59,046 bases of DNA from an uncultured Flavihumibacter sp. (GCA_946482545.1 CAMLRX010000006.1:1-59046), one strand, 5' to 3'; numbered from the stretch's first letter, positions 36,424 through 47,200 are shown. Numbers and translations: made by a program. The notes: a model not told the origin generated them from the letters alone.

Positions 36424-38307
36424 ATGAAAAAACTCCTTGCGGCAGCGTTGCTCGTATTTCCGGGCACCTCCCTTCTTGCACAACAACCCACGTATTCAGC
36501 GCTCACCATTCTTCCGGAAGAACCTACACCCGGCAGCACCATCACCATCAATTACAACCCGAAAGGAACACCTTTGGAAAAATCAAAACAGGTTTCGTTA
36601 TCGTATTACACTTTCGGGAAGAAATCAGCGGCAGATGATATCGTGTTGAAAAAAACTGGTTCTTCCTGGACCGGAACTTTTGTATTGCCCGATTCCGGCG
36701 ATGTATTTGTTCTGAAACCTTTCAGCGGAAAGGATGCGGATGGCAACGATAAAAAAGGGTATGCTTTTTTTGTATTCGAAAAGCCGGGAACACCACTCAA
36801 AGATGGCTACAATACCATGAGCAATATTTACAGTGGGATGGCCTGGCAAACTGGTATTGAACCCGACAGTAAAAAATCTGCGCATTATAAGGACAAATTC
36901 TATGCAGATACCGAGTTAAAAAACCTGAAGAAATTCAGTGAAAAACTGGACTTCCTGGCCTACAAAAAAGATACCGCAGGTGTATTCAACCTGTTCAGCA
37001 CTATGCCCGCAGATACGTCCGCGAAAGAACAGGACTACAGCCAGGCCGCCTACCTTGCCGGCAGAATGAAGAACAAACCTGTTGCTGCATTGCTGGCCGA
37101 AGTACAGAAACTGAAGTACCCCGATGGCATGATGGCCAAACAGGAAGTGTACAAGGAATACAATGCCGCCAAATCGGTAAAGGATAAGCTGGCGGTGATA
37201 GAAGCTTTCAAAAAGAGATATCCGGGAGACGCCACCGCGGAAATGATGGCTTCCAACATGCAGGCCAATCTTACCATGATGATCGCAAAAGAAAATGGTA
37301 TAGATGCGGCAATAGCGAATGTTCCCGCTTCGTCAAAAGGCGCCGCACTGGCCAATACGTACAACAGCATAGCCTGGCAAAATTGTCTTGCAGACAAGGA
37401 TATTGATAAATCCGCTGAACTCTCTGCAAAATCACTTCAGATTATACAGGATGAAATGCGCACCATGGCCGCTAAGCCGGTGAATATGCCGCCTTCTCAG
37501 TACAAACAAAACCTGGAGCAGAGCTATGGCATGTTTTCCGATACTTACGCGTTCCTCCTGCACAAACAGGGCAAACATAAGGACGCCCTGAAATACCAGG
37601 AAATAGCCATTCAAACGAATAAAGATCCCGAAATGCTGGAGCGCTACGCTTTGTTCCTTGAAAAAGCTGGCAATCCAGCAAAGGCATTGAAAGAACTGGA
37701 AGCCAATGTTAAAGCAGGCAACCAGACATCGGCGATGAAGGAGCAACTGAAACGCCTGTACGAAGCAAAAGGTAAGAACGATTTCGACACTTACTTCACC
37801 GCATTGGCAGCAGAAGCGAGGGAGAAAAAAATGGAGGAAATCCGCAAAAGCATGATCGATGAAGCGGCACCCACCTTCGCACTCAATGATGTAACCGGCA
37901 AAAAAGTAAGCCTCAGCGAACTGAAAGGGAAAGTGGTAGTGGTCGACTTCTGGGCCACATGGTGCGGGCCATGTATCGCATCCTTCCCAGCAATGAACAA
38001 AGCGCAAAACAAATACAAGAGCGACCCCAACGTTGTTTTTCTTTTCGTAAATACCTGGGAAAATAATGTAGAAGATAAAAAGAAAAACGTGGAAGACTTT
38101 ATGAAAGGAAAGCCCTACGCTTTCAATACCATTCTCATGGACAATGAAAGTACAATGGTATCCGATTTTAAAGTAAGCGGCATTCCTACAAAATTCGTAC
38201 TGGACAAAAACGGCAGAATCCGTTTCAAAGCGGTTGGCTTCAATGGAAAGGAAGAAGAAACGGTTGAGGAACTTTCCACCATGATAGAACTCGCTTCAAA
38301 ATCATAA
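36424..38307 (+). CDS. TlpA-like thioredoxin-fold protein with helical repeats
   Basis: The 627-residue protein has a signal peptide (KKLLAAALLVFPGTSLLAQ). A beta-rich N-terminal domain (about 22-130) and a long helical middle with TPR-like pairs (about 150-470; KDALKYQEIAIQTNKDPEMLERYALFLEKAG is the clearest) follow. A C-terminal TlpA/ResA thioredoxin domain (about 478-627) has the active site WATWCGPC and the cis-proline in SGIPTKFVLD. It is probably a periplasmic disulfide reductase. Such fused TlpA proteins are numerous in Bacteroidota, and the client is unknown. It could receive electrons from the DsbD system at 11690-14264, but no direct link is visible. Confidence 0.9.
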   Translation: MKKLLAAALLVFPGTSLLAQQPTYSALTILPEEPTPGSTITINYNPKGTPLEKSKQVSLSYYTFGKKSAADDIVLKKTGSSWTGTFVLPDSGDVFVLKPFSGKDADGNDKKGYAFFVFEKPGTPLKDGYNTMSNIYSGMAWQTGIEPDSKKSAHYKDKFYADTELKNLKKFSEKLDFLAYKKDTAGVFNLFSTMPADTSAKEQDYSQAAYLAGRMKNKPVAALLAEVQKLKYPDGMMAKQEVYKEYNAAKSVKDKLAVIEAFKKRYPGDATAEMMASNMQANLTMMIAKENGIDAAIANVPASSKGAALANTYNSIAWQNCLADKDIDKSAELSAKSLQIIQDEMRTMAAKPVNMPPSQYKQNLEQSYGMFSDTYAFLLHKQGKHKDALKYQEIAIQTNKDPEMLERYALFLEKAGNPAKALKELEANVKAGNQTSAMKEQLKRLYEAKGKNDFDTYFTALAAEAREKKMEEIRKSMIDEAAPTFALNDVTGKKVSLSELKGKVVVVDFWATWCGPCIASFPAMNKAQNKYKSDPNVVFLFVNTWENNVEDKKKNVEDFMKGKPYAFNTILMDNESTMVSDFKVSGIPTKFVLDKNGRIRFKAVGFNGKEEETVEELSTMIELASKS

Positions 38308-38329
38308 GCGTTTAAGATAATAATTGGAG

Positions 38330-38357
38330 AAGGATCACAGCAATGTGGTCCTTTTTT
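38330..38357 (+). terminator. Terminator after the TlpA-like gene
   Basis: AAGGATCACA (38330-38339) pairs with TGTGGTCCTT (38344-38353), including one G-T wobble, and a T6 run follows. It lies 22 bp after the stop codon. Confidence 0.85.
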
Positions 38358-38373
38358 ATTTTAAGAAAAATTG

Positions 38374-38381
38374 TACATTTG
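38374..38381 (+). promoter_or_regulatory. -7 box (TACATTTG) of the Uma2 gene
   Basis: TACATTTG fits TAnnTTTG exactly, 55 bp before the ATG. No clear -33 TTTG is seen, because the terminator occupies that position. Confidence 0.35.
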
Positions 38382-38436
38382 ATTTCCCACCACCACAAAC
38401 GCCACCACTTATTTATTCATTAAAATCAATTGTTCC

Positions 38437-39102
38437 ATGAACGAGTTTTTTGAACCCGTGCTGGCGCTGAAAGATGGCGTTGCCTTGCACGAAGAGGATG
38501 GTATCGTACACAAATCGGTAACGTACTGCACGGAAGAAGAGTACCTTTATTTCGACCAATCCTGTGTACACAAACATGAGTATTTTAACGGATGCCTGGT
38601 GCAGATGCCGGGCGCTTCTTATGAACACAATTCCGTAGTCGTAAACCTACTAGGGTACCTGTATGCGCTCCTGAAAGAAACCAATTTTATCACCATGCCT
38701 TCCGACATTAAAGTAGCGGCGCCGGATATGCGCACTTTCTTTTACCCGGACGTGAGCATCATCAAAGATGCACCCGTTTTCAGGAAGGGTGATTTCGATG
38801 TGGTACTAAACCCGGTGGTGGTGATTGAAGTATTGTCTAAAGGCAGTAAGGAACGGGATTTCATTCTGAAGTTCGAAAAATACAGCCAGATTCCATCGCT
38901 GAACGAATACATTGTGGTGGATTCGAATTCCTGTTATGTACGTGTGGCCAAACGGCCGGAAAAAGGAGATTGGCGCTTCGGCGATGCCATTACTGATATC
39001 AATGGCTCTTTCCACATCGCCGCCATCGACAAAGCTATTCCGCTGCATGAAGTGTACCGTAGAGTGGTGTTTAAGAAAAGGAGAAAAAGACCTGGCCTCT
39101 GA
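38437..39102 (+). CDS. Uma2-family (DUF820) PD-(D/E)xK endonuclease-like protein
   Basis: The 221-residue protein belongs to the Uma2/DUF820 family with a restriction-endonuclease-like fold. The metal-binding core is visible as FYPDVSIIKD (D) and PVVVIEVLSKGSKERD (E-x-L, then K and D), after the N-terminal EYFNGCLVQMPGASYEHNSVVVNLLGYLY. Family function is not established; many copies occur in cyanobacteria and Bacteroidota and are thought to be mobile. Its start was taken at MNEFFEPV. It is flanked by terminators on both sides. No transposon ends or partner genes were found, so it is a solitary gene here. Confidence 0.88.
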   Translation: MNEFFEPVLALKDGVALHEEDGIVHKSVTYCTEEEYLYFDQSCVHKHEYFNGCLVQMPGASYEHNSVVVNLLGYLYALLKETNFITMPSDIKVAAPDMRTFFYPDVSIIKDAPVFRKGDFDVVLNPVVVIEVLSKGSKERDFILKFEKYSQIPSLNEYIVVDSNSCYVRVAKRPEKGDWRFGDAITDINGSFHIAAIDKAIPLHEVYRRVVFKKRRKRPGL

Positions 39103-39153
39103 GCTGATCGCAGGAATCAGATATTGAAATGTACTACTGTAGAAAATAGTAAA

Positions 39154-39202
39154 GCCATAGGTGATACAACGAAGTATCTCCTATGGCCCTGATTTCTTTT
39201 TT
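39154..39202. terminator. Terminator between the Uma2 gene and the AIM24-like gene
   Basis: GCCATAGG (39154-39161) pairs with CCTATGGC (39180-39187). An inner GATA/TATC pair extends the stem, with one T-T mismatch. A T-rich run to 39202 follows on the plus strand. Confidence 0.85.
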
Positions 39203-39213
39203 ACAATGCAGTA

Positions 39214-40008
39214 CTACCAGCCATCTCCATCCAGCATATTCCCCATTCTGCCGAGGATACTGCCTTCTTCCTTCCTGTTCACCGTTCCGTAAGAGATAAT
39301 TCTACTTGCCAAACGACTGATCGGCAATGTTTGTATCCACACCTTTCCTGGTCCACGCAATGTCGCAAAGAACAAGCCCTCTCCTCCAAAAATAGAATTG
39401 CGGATGCCGCCTACAAACTGGATATCATAGTCGATGGTTTGCGTGTAGGCCACCAGACAGCCTGTATCTATCTTCAGCATTTCGCCAGGCTGGAGTTCCC
39501 TTACCAAAACGTGTCCGCCCGCATGTACGAACGACATGCCATCGCCTTCCAGCTTCTGCATGATGAATCCTTCACCACCAAAAATACCGGTACCCAGTTT
39601 ACGCTGGAATTCAATGCCTACGCTAACGCCTTTCGCGGCGCAAAGGAAAGCATCTTTCTGGCAGATCACTTTTCCACCTAATTCAGAGAGGTCGAGTGGA
39701 ATGATCTTCCCGGGATAAGGGGAAGCGAAGCTTACTTTCTTTTTCCCATAACCGGTATTTGTGAAAGCAGTCATGAACAAACTTTCGCCCGTGAGCAGTC
39801 TTTTTCCGGCGGACATCAGTTTCCCGAGAATACTGTTTCCCTGCTGCTGGGAACCATCGCCAAAGATGGTCTGCATCTGGATGCCGTCATCCATCATCAT
39901 AAAGCTGCCGGATTCCGCCACAGCCGTTTCCTGGGGATCCAGTTCCACTTCCACATACTGCATTTCTTCCCCGTATATCCTATAGTCTATTTCGTGATTC
40001 GTGCGCAT
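39214..40008 (-). CDS. TIGR00266 / AIM24-family protein
   Basis: The 264-residue protein is a TRAP-like (AIM24) beta-sandwich. It shows the typical [30 protein letters not shown] N-terminus and two glycine-rich [15 protein letters not shown] and [17 protein letters not shown] repeats. Bacterial members have no defined role. The protein has no signal peptide or membrane helix, so it is probably cytoplasmic. It is the last gene of a minus-strand group (two DUF3857 genes upstream, 27-bp gap). An imperfect -7 box (TACTTTAG) in the gap might give extra transcription. A terminator lies just past its stop codon. Confidence 0.88.
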   Translation of the reverse strand: MRTNHEIDYRIYGEEMQYVEVELDPQETAVAESGSFMMMDDGIQMQTIFGDGSQQQGNSILGKLMSAGKRLLTGESLFMTAFTNTGYGKKKVSFASPYPGKIIPLDLSELGGKVICQKDAFLCAAKGVSVGIEFQRKLGTGIFGGEGFIMQKLEGDGMSFVHAGGHVLVRELQPGEMLKIDTGCLVAYTQTIDYDIQFVGGIRNSIFGGEGLFFATLRGPGKVWIQTLPISRLASRIISYGTVNRKEEGSILGRMGNMLDGDGW

Positions 40009-40035
40009 GATTTTTTTTGCTAAAGTACCTAATTC

Positions 40036-42294
40036 CTAAATTTTTTTGAGCAGTAACTTTTGGTCCTTGAAGGTTACCGCTTTGTCCATCATTTCCAGCA
40101 ATGCCGGCCATTCCTCCGCTTTCAGGAAAGATTTCCGGTACCCCTTTTCTATTTTAAGAATCAGCTTGTTTCCTTCTAAATTTCCCTTAGCGCTGAACCA
40201 ACCGGTGGCATTGTTCACCGTGGTTTGTATGTTTTCCAGGCCTTCCACGGTGTACCCCTTTGGAATTTCAATTTCCACTACATGCATAAAGGAGCGGGCG
40301 TAAGGCATATACACATCATCTTTGCGGTTGCGTTGCTCATCTTTGATGTCCAGTTGCCCGCCCACCAACGCGCCGAGGTCTATCAGGTAGTTTTCTCCTG
40401 CGCGTTTTGTAATGTTATCGAGTTTGAATTCGGTATCATATATAAATTCAGGTTGCGTGTGGCGAATTCCGGATTGCTTCACCTTCCATTGGGTAACGGC
40501 AACAGGTTTCACACCAAACTGGTCGTTGATCTCCTGTGTAAAAACTTCTTTCATGCCATCTCTTGCCTTCTTCATGGCCAATCGGTATTCTTCGGCCAAC
40601 GCTTTTGTTTTGCGGTTGGCTTCCAGTTCTTCCACGAAGTTGTGCTCCAGGCCGAAGGCTGTTCTTTCTTCGTTGCAGAAATCCTCAAACAAAAGTAGTT
40701 GTTGCTGCATTGGCGCGCGGAAATGCCCGGTAAGGACGGTGTTTCTTTTTATGTTTACCTGGGAGAGGTCGCCGTCGGGGAAACTCAACTGAAGATGTTC
40801 CAGGTGCCTGTTATTTACGGCTTTCTCAAATGGTATGGAAACTGTTGACGCTCCGGCGGATGGCTTTTCCTGGTTTTTCCAGACTGTTTTTGCATTCAGT
40901 CCAGCGATTTCCTGGTTCTCATAATGGTAAGGAACCGCTCCTGCATTCGTAAAAAGGGTTTCCATCGAAAACATCTGATCACTATTCCTATATGGCTTAA
41001 TCATCACCGTTAAGTCGGATGCCAGGAAAATGTCTTTCTCTGCCGGACCGTATTTTGAAGTAAAAGCAAAAACTTCAGGGTTTAGTTTGAACATCTTCAA
41101 CAACTCATTATACACCAGAAGGTATTTATTCTCGTTGATTGAAATATAATTCCCTTTTGGATCCATGGGACGCAATTCTTTTTTGTCCTGGTCGTCGTAA
41201 AGCATTACGTAACGCAGGGCATAGAAAACATGGGCTGCCAGGCTATCATCGGGAATTGTTCCAGATTTTTTCTGATATGATTTCAGCAGCGTATTCACCC
41301 GTGAATACAACATACCAAAAGCCCCCATCGTGCGCTGTGTAGTCATGGAAGCTATATCGGCAGCCAATTCCCGATACAAGTCCTCCCTAGATACTTTACC
41401 AGTCAATTCAGTTTCTTTATTACGGTTCATCCCCGTCACTGAATTTTTCTTCATCATTCCCGCAGGAATCAGGTGCAACCTTATAATAGGTAATTGCCTG
41501 TAACTCGAGAACCAAAGTCCCGTAGGATGCGCATCAACATCAGTCACATTCGCGGAAAACTCTATATCATCTTCCACCTCCCGCACTTTCAATTCCGGCG
41601 CACCGTTCATACTAATATGTTCCAGCACAAATTTCTTGCTCACCAACCCATGCAGCGAATAATTCAGCACCGGCACTTCGTCTGCCAGCAGATACGAAAG
41701 TGGGAAAGTTTCAGGATTTTCGAGGGCACTTGATTTTTTATACAGTTGAATATAATAATCGAGGATATCACCAATTTCCAGTCCTGAAATAGCCAGTTTA
41801 GCCTCGCGGCTCCTTTTCTCATCCTCCGTGAACACTGTTTCATCTGCATCCACCTCTTTCATGGAGCCATCCGGTTTGATGATGCGAACACCAACGAAAG
41901 AGATTACGTCACTTTTAGCGAAGCTTCCCTTTTTACCCTCGTAAGCGGTATAGTTGATATAAGAATAATCTTCGAGGGCGGCCTTATCCTGTATCTTGAC
42001 ACGTTCCCGAAAGGTACGGACAATCGTTCTTTCTTTTGAAACGGTCATTGTAATGCCATAATACCTCATTTTACTTTTGGAACTGGCTTCCACTTCATTG
42101 TGGCGCGCGATCACCACATAAGAAAACTTCTTAGCGCTATCGGGCACTTTTGTTTCTTTAAAAGCTTTGATGTCCCAGTTCCATACTTCTTTGCGTACCT
42201 CTTCCGAACGTTTTTTGTAGTCCTCTTTTGAGCTTTGCGCACAAAGGGATAAAACGGACAGCATAAAGGCCAGTGATCCAATAAACTTTTTCAT
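40036..42294 (-). CDS. DUF3857-family protein with degenerate transglutaminase domain
   Basis: The 752-residue secreted protein (signal peptide KKFIGSLAFMLSVLSLCAQ) has a DUF3857 domain (about 75-230; YGITMTVSKERTIVRTFRERVKIQD) and a transglutaminase-like middle (about 320-450). A C-terminal beta domain resembles DUF3858 (VEIEIPKGYTVEGLENI near 680). The expected catalytic cysteine motif (GDCKG in the neighbour) is missing: the equivalent stretch reads MDPKGNYISINENKYLLVYNEL. The His/Asp partners are not recognisable either. It is probably an inactive structural paralog of the gene 9 bp upstream. Its function is unknown, with likely periplasmic or outer-membrane placement. Confidence 0.82.
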   Translation of the reverse strand: MKKFIGSLAFMLSVLSLCAQSSKEDYKKRSEEVRKEVWNWDIKAFKETKVPDSAKKFSYVVIARHNEVEASSKSKMRYYGITMTVSKERTIVRTFRERVKIQDKAALEDYSYINYTAYEGKKGSFAKSDVISFVGVRIIKPDGSMKEVDADETVFTEDEKRSREAKLAISGLEIGDILDYYIQLYKKSSALENPETFPLSYLLADEVPVLNYSLHGLVSKKFVLEHISMNGAPELKVREVEDDIEFSANVTDVDAHPTGLWFSSYRQLPIIRLHLIPAGMMKKNSVTGMNRNKETELTGKVSREDLYRELAADIASMTTQRTMGAFGMLYSRVNTLLKSYQKKSGTIPDDSLAAHVFYALRYVMLYDDQDKKELRPMDPKGNYISINENKYLLVYNELLKMFKLNPEVFAFTSKYGPAEKDIFLASDLTVMIKPYRNSDQMFSMETLFTNAGAVPYHYENQEIAGLNAKTVWKNQEKPSAGASTVSIPFEKAVNNRHLEHLQLSFPDGDLSQVNIKRNTVLTGHFRAPMQQQLLLFEDFCNEERTAFGLEHNFVEELEANRKTKALAEEYRLAMKKARDGMKEVFTQEINDQFGVKPVAVTQWKVKQSGIRHTQPEFIYDTEFKLDNITKRAGENYLIDLGALVGGQLDIKDEQRNRKDDVYMPYARSFMHVVEIEIPKGYTVEGLENIQTTVNNATGWFSAKGNLEGNKLILKIEKGYRKSFLKAEEWPALLEMMDKAVTFKDQKLLLKKI

Positions 42295-42303
42295 GTAAAA
42301 GGG

Positions 42304-44178
42304 TTATGATCGGGTAAGAATAACTTGTTCGTTGTAGTATTTTTTCAGCGCGGAAATATCATCGTTCCATTGAACGATGGCTTTTAACGGCAGTCGCGTT
42401 TGCAATAAACTGATCTTCTTTTTGTACAGCAGACCACCTTTTTCAGCTACGGCTGTGATTGTGATCGTATAGCCTGGTCTTTGCACCGAAAAAGCTTTGG
42501 GCATTGATTTCAGTGTATAGCCTTTGGGGAAGGAGAAGAAGGTTTGTTGTTCAATATTGTATTTATAGGGAAACTCATAGTCGGCGGTCCTTTTTGCAGT
42601 ATCTATGACCGCTGAAGCGAATTCTTTTCTGAAATCCGGTTCAAAGTATATTTCTTTTCCGAAAGAAGAAGCGGCTTCCTTCCATTCGAATGCGTACCGT
42701 GCATCAAGGTTACCGGACCAATTGTTGAGCGAAGGCTTTTCAAGCGCTGACACTACAAATCCTTTGCGGTTCTCCCTGAAATAATCCACCAGCATTTTCT
42801 CCTGCTCCTCTTTGGAGAAGGAATGCAGGGCCGAAAGCAACCCTGATTTCGACTCGCCACGCCAGGTGAACTTTGTGGTTCCTTTAAAGTCTGTTCCCTG
42901 CATCACAATTTCGGACACCTCAGATTTCGTATTCTGGGTAAAATCTCTTTCCGGTACTTTTTCGAGCAGAAATCCCTCTCCGTCTTCAATCAAAACCTGC
43001 CGGCCCTGAATGCGTTGCGCATATTCATCCCATCCGATAAAACTTTCCGTGCCATCCAGGAAGAAGGTCTTCCCCTCATGTTTGACCGCGCAGATCATGT
43101 GATTGTCCACACACAACGAAGGTGTACTGTAATCGTAAGCGATATGGTTCGTGCCGATCCAGCACAACCGCGCATCCACGCCGGAAGCTTTCAGCAACGA
43201 CCGGGTAAGGTTGGCCATTCCCTTGCAATCACCATATTTTTTCTGCAATACCTGCTCCGCTTCCATGGGCCTGAATCCGGCGATCCCATTCTCGAACGCG
43301 ATGTAACGGATATTGTCCTGCACCCAATGCAAAACCCGTTTCATTTTTTCAACCGGATCGGTGGCGCCATTGGTTATTTCACGGGACTTCGCTTCAATAG
43401 CAGGCGTGGTAACAGTTAGCCCCTTCACCAGCGCATGGTACCATTTGTATTGATCCTTCAAAGTGGCAAAGTACTTTACGGTACCTGTTTCCACTGCGGC
43501 TTCCTGCGTCAGCAACATCAAGTGGGGATACACATGGCTCGGGCCTGGCATGCCCGCCTGCTTTTTTTGCGCCGGAATATTTTTCAGGATATAGGTATGC
43601 ACCTGTGTTCCGGTATTTTTCCCGGTGCCCGGTTGCACCGATTTTTCAATGGTCATCCCATCCATATTGCGCTCGCGTATTTCCAGCTTCATCCATGCGG
43701 GAACTATGATCTCTACTTTTTTTGTTTCTACCGGAAGGGTTTCGGGAAAATAGACCGTGGTGAAATACTTGGGATCAAGAATGGTTTTTTTGAGTTCCAC
43801 TGCTGTTTCGGCACCTTTCTTTTCCAGCGGAACCTCAAAGAAATACACCCGTGCATCGGAGAAGAAAATATCATCTACGGAATAGTATTCATCCCGCACT
43901 TTTAATCCTTTCAGTTTTTTTCCTGAAACATTTACTTCCGCCGCATCTACACGACTTTGCTCATTGTAAAACTCAACATAAGGAACAACGCCGCGGGTGG
44001 CATCACACCTGTACCTGGTAAAAAAATACTGCTTTACATGAACGGGATTTTCTTTATCGCCTTTGGCGAATTCGTACCGTTCAGTGCGTTCGGCCATTAC
44101 AATATCTTCATCAGGCGTTTGCGCGGTAACGGTAAGGGATACCACGGAAAGGAGTAAGGCTAAAAAAGGAGTTTTCAT
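42304..44178 (-). CDS. DUF3857 protein with intact transglutaminase-like domain
   Basis: The 624-residue protein has a signal peptide (MKTPFLALLLSVVSLTVTAQ), a DUF3857 domain (about 50-235), a transglutaminase-like domain (about 265-380) and a beta-rich tail. The catalytic triad is visible: C318 in KKYGDCKGMANL, H360 in CVDNHMICAV and D375 in FFLDGTESF. Such domains act as proteases or peptide-crosslinking enzymes; the substrate is unknown. The start codon is fixed by the signal peptide and lies inside the 3' arm of a strong terminator hairpin that closes the RND operon. Codons 5-6 (TTT TTA) form its T tract. It forms an operon with the next two genes. Confidence 0.88.
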   Translation of the reverse strand: MKTPFLALLLSVVSLTVTAQTPDEDIVMAERTERYEFAKGDKENPVHVKQYFFTRYRCDATRGVVPYVEFYNEQSRVDAAEVNVSGKKLKGLKVRDEYYSVDDIFFSDARVYFFEVPLEKKGAETAVELKKTILDPKYFTTVYFPETLPVETKKVEIIVPAWMKLEIRERNMDGMTIEKSVQPGTGKNTGTQVHTYILKNIPAQKKQAGMPGPSHVYPHLMLLTQEAAVETGTVKYFATLKDQYKWYHALVKGLTVTTPAIEAKSREITNGATDPVEKMKRVLHWVQDNIRYIAFENGIAGFRPMEAEQVLQKKYGDCKGMANLTRSLLKASGVDARLCWIGTNHIAYDYSTPSLCVDNHMICAVKHEGKTFFLDGTESFIGWDEYAQRIQGRQVLIEDGEGFLLEKVPERDFTQNTKSEVSEIVMQGTDFKGTTKFTWRGESKSGLLSALHSFSKEEQEKMLVDYFRENRKGFVVSALEKPSLNNWSGNLDARYAFEWKEAASSFGKEIYFEPDFRKEFASAVIDTAKRTADYEFPYKYNIEQQTFFSFPKGYTLKSMPKAFSVQRPGYTITITAVAEKGGLLYKKKISLLQTRLPLKAIVQWNDDISALKKYYNEQVILTRS

Positions 44179-44217
44179 ATATCTCGCGTGAAATGCAATG
44201 ATATATGAAAACTCCTT
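44160..44217 (-). terminator. 18-bp perfect terminator hairpin containing the start codon of the next gene
   Basis: Read on the minus strand, AAGGAGTTTTCATATATC (44217-44200) pairs without mismatch with GATATATGAAAACTCCTT (44183-44166). The loop is 16 nt, and the T tract TTTTTT runs from 44167 to 44162. The stem starts 26 bp after the RND permease stop codon. The ATG of the DUF3857/transglutaminase gene (44178-44176) is inside the 3' arm, and an AAGGAG that could act as Shine-Dalgarno is in the 5' arm. Confidence 0.85.
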
Positions 44218-44243
44218 AATTGTTCAATTATTGTGCGGAATAT

Positions 44244-47200
44244 TTAGAACCAGCTTCCGGTCCATTTCCTGCCCACTGCACCGCCTAATCTTCTTTCCCT
44301 TCTGGCCACGGCCCTTCTGTGGGCGAACATGGTCACGAACATTAATGGCAAGAACACCAGGGTAAACGGCGGAATGCCCAGGAACGAAATCCACTTGCCC
44401 CCATACATTCTGCGCATGGGCCTTCTGAGCCTTTCAGCGATGAGGTACATACTCGGCACGATCAGCAGGGTCATAAAGAACGCCAGGATCAACCCGAAGA
44501 TAATGGTCCAGGAAAGTGGTTTCCAGAACACAGCGTTATCGCCTCCGAAGAAGATGTTCGGGTTCAGTTCCGAGAACATTTTGATAAAGTCGATGTTGAA
44601 GCCCACCGCGATCGGGATGAACCCGAGGATAGCGGCCACTGCCGTAAGCAGTACGGGAATGATCCTTGTTTTACCGGCTTCTATCACCGCGTCCCTGGTT
44701 TTTACACCGCGGGCACGGAGTTCATCAGCGAATTCAATCACCAGGATACCGTTTTTCACCACGATACCTGCAAGTCCCACGATACCGATACCCGTCATTA
44801 CAACGGAAAGTGTCATCCCGGTGATGGCGAAGCCCAGCAATACACCGATGATACTGAACACGATCTCGGTAAGGATGATCACAGGTTTACTGATGGAGTT
44901 GAACTGAAGCACGAGGATAAAGAGGATCAGCATCAGCGCGATCAGCATGGCGTTTCCAAGGAATGCGCCGGTTTCAGCCTGTTGTTCCCCTTCACCTGTT
45001 TGTTTGATGGTCACACTTTCAGCAGGTTTGCGGAAACGATCAATATACCCTTTGATTTCCTGGTTCACACCGGTTGGCGTGTAGCCCTGTGTGAGCAGTA
45101 CATTCGACGTAAGGGTGATGGTTCGTTTCTGCTTTTTACGGATCACACTGCCGAGGGTACTGGTATAATCCACTTTCACGAGTGAACTGAGCGGAATGCT
45201 TTTGAAACCGCCGGTGGCCATGTCGCGGAAATAGATGTTCATGTTCAGCAGGTCCACGAGGTTCTTGCGCTGCACTTCCAGGTTGCGGAGCTGTATCTTG
45301 TATTCATCTTCGCCCTCTTTTATTTTGGAGAGTTCTCTTCCGAAGAGCGCGGTGCGGAGTTGCATACCGATCTGGGCGGTGGAAACGCCTTCGCTCAGGG
45401 CGCGCTCACGGTCAATAGTAAGCGCTATTTCAGGATTGGTGAGGTCCACGTCCATTTTGAGTTCTTCCACACCCGGTACACGGATGGAGTCGAGGTAGTT
45501 TTTCAGCGCCACGGAGGTCTTGATGAGGTCATCGAAATTCTCGCTCGCGATCTCAATGTTCACGGGCGGCTCAGTGGGCGGACCACCCTGCTCCTGGTCG
45601 ACAGATATTTCAGCGCCGGGAATACCTTTCATCACGGCACGGATGGAATCGAGGTAAGGTGCGGAGGATTTGCCATGTCGCTTTTCAAATTCCACGAAGG
45701 ATACCTGGATACGGCCTCTTTCTGGACGCGTACTTCTGTCGCCGCTCATGGGATCGCTTGCGCCAACGGCGATATTGGTGATCACACTTTCCACCATCGG
45801 GTTCTCTTTGCCGTTCTCCATACCCAATACCTTGTACACTCTGGATTCAAGTTGTTTGGTAACAGAATCGGTGTACTTCACATCGGTACCCACGGGAAGT
45901 TTGAGGTACACGAAAATCTGGTTGGGATCTCCGCTGGGGAAGAACACGACCTGCACCCTTCCTGTGGATGTGGCAATGCCGAATACGATAAAGGAAAAGA
46001 TCAGCAGGCCGAACGTACCTACCAGCAACCAAACGGGACGCCAGCCTTTCAACGCCCAACGCAGCGCCGTTTCATACCTGCGCATGATGCCGGGCAACAC
46101 TTTGTTCTGGAAAGAATGGATCCAGCCATCCAGCACATATACGTTGAAAATGGAAAGAATGACAATAAACAGAATCAGGTTGCCGAGGAAAGTAAAGCCC
46201 ATAAGATCGAGCAGGATACCAATCGCTACGGCGATCCAGAACAATGGTTTCCGGAAAATATCCGACTTCTTCTTCACGTGTCCATCCTCCGCGTGGTTCA
46301 TGAAATCCACCGCGAACACGGGGTTCATGATGAACGCCACAATCAGCGAAGCGGATAGCGTAAAGATGAGCATCGTTGGCAGGTAGATCATGAATTTACC
46401 GATGATGCCGGGCCAGAACAACAGCGGAATAAACGGCGCCAATGTAGTAAGGGTACCCGATAATACCGGCACGAACACTTCACCCGCAGCCATTTTCGCG
46501 GCCCTGACGGGCGACATTTTGCCTTTCGCATCCACGAATATCCGGTGCGTATTTTCAATTACCACAATAGCATCGTCCACAATGATGCCCAAGCCGAAGA
46601 GCAACGCGAACAAGACGATGAAATTCAATGTAACATTCGTACCTACGATCAGGTCCGCCGCCGGCAGGAACATGAAGGCCACGAACATACTCAGCGGTAC
46701 CGAAAGCGCCACGAAGAACGCGTTGGTGATGCCCATGAAGAACATGAGGATGATGAGTACAAGGATGAAACCGATCACAATGGTGTTCACCAGTTCGTTG
46801 AAAGAAGTGCGGGTAAGCTTACTCTGGTCGCCGGTGATTACCACGTTCAGGTTCTCCGGGTAGTAATTCTTTTGGAGGTCTTCCACCACTTCCTTCACTG
46901 CATCGGAAGTTTCAATCAGGTTCTCCCCCGATCTTTTGATGATGTTGAGGGTGATTACTTTTTTACCGTTCAGACGCGCGTAGCTCTCTGTATCCTTGAT
47001 GGTATCTTTTACGGAAGCGAGGTCACGCAGATAGAGCGGTGCTCCGGTGGAATTTCTGACAACGATGGATTCAATGTCGGCAGCAGTTTTCAACTGACCT
47101 TTCAGTTGCAGGGTCCGTTTCATGTTGCCCACTTCCAGTTGTCCGCCGGAGATGTCCATATTTTCCCGGGCCACGGCGCCGGCGATATCATCGTAGGTAA

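Noticed and set aside
38437..39102. The Uma2 gene as part of a defence island or mobile cassette
   Set aside because: It is solitary, with no toxin, methylase, transposon end or unusual base composition around it.
45360..46358. 332-codon plus-strand open frame inside the RND pump gene
   Set aside because: It is the antisense of a membrane protein gene with no independent support.
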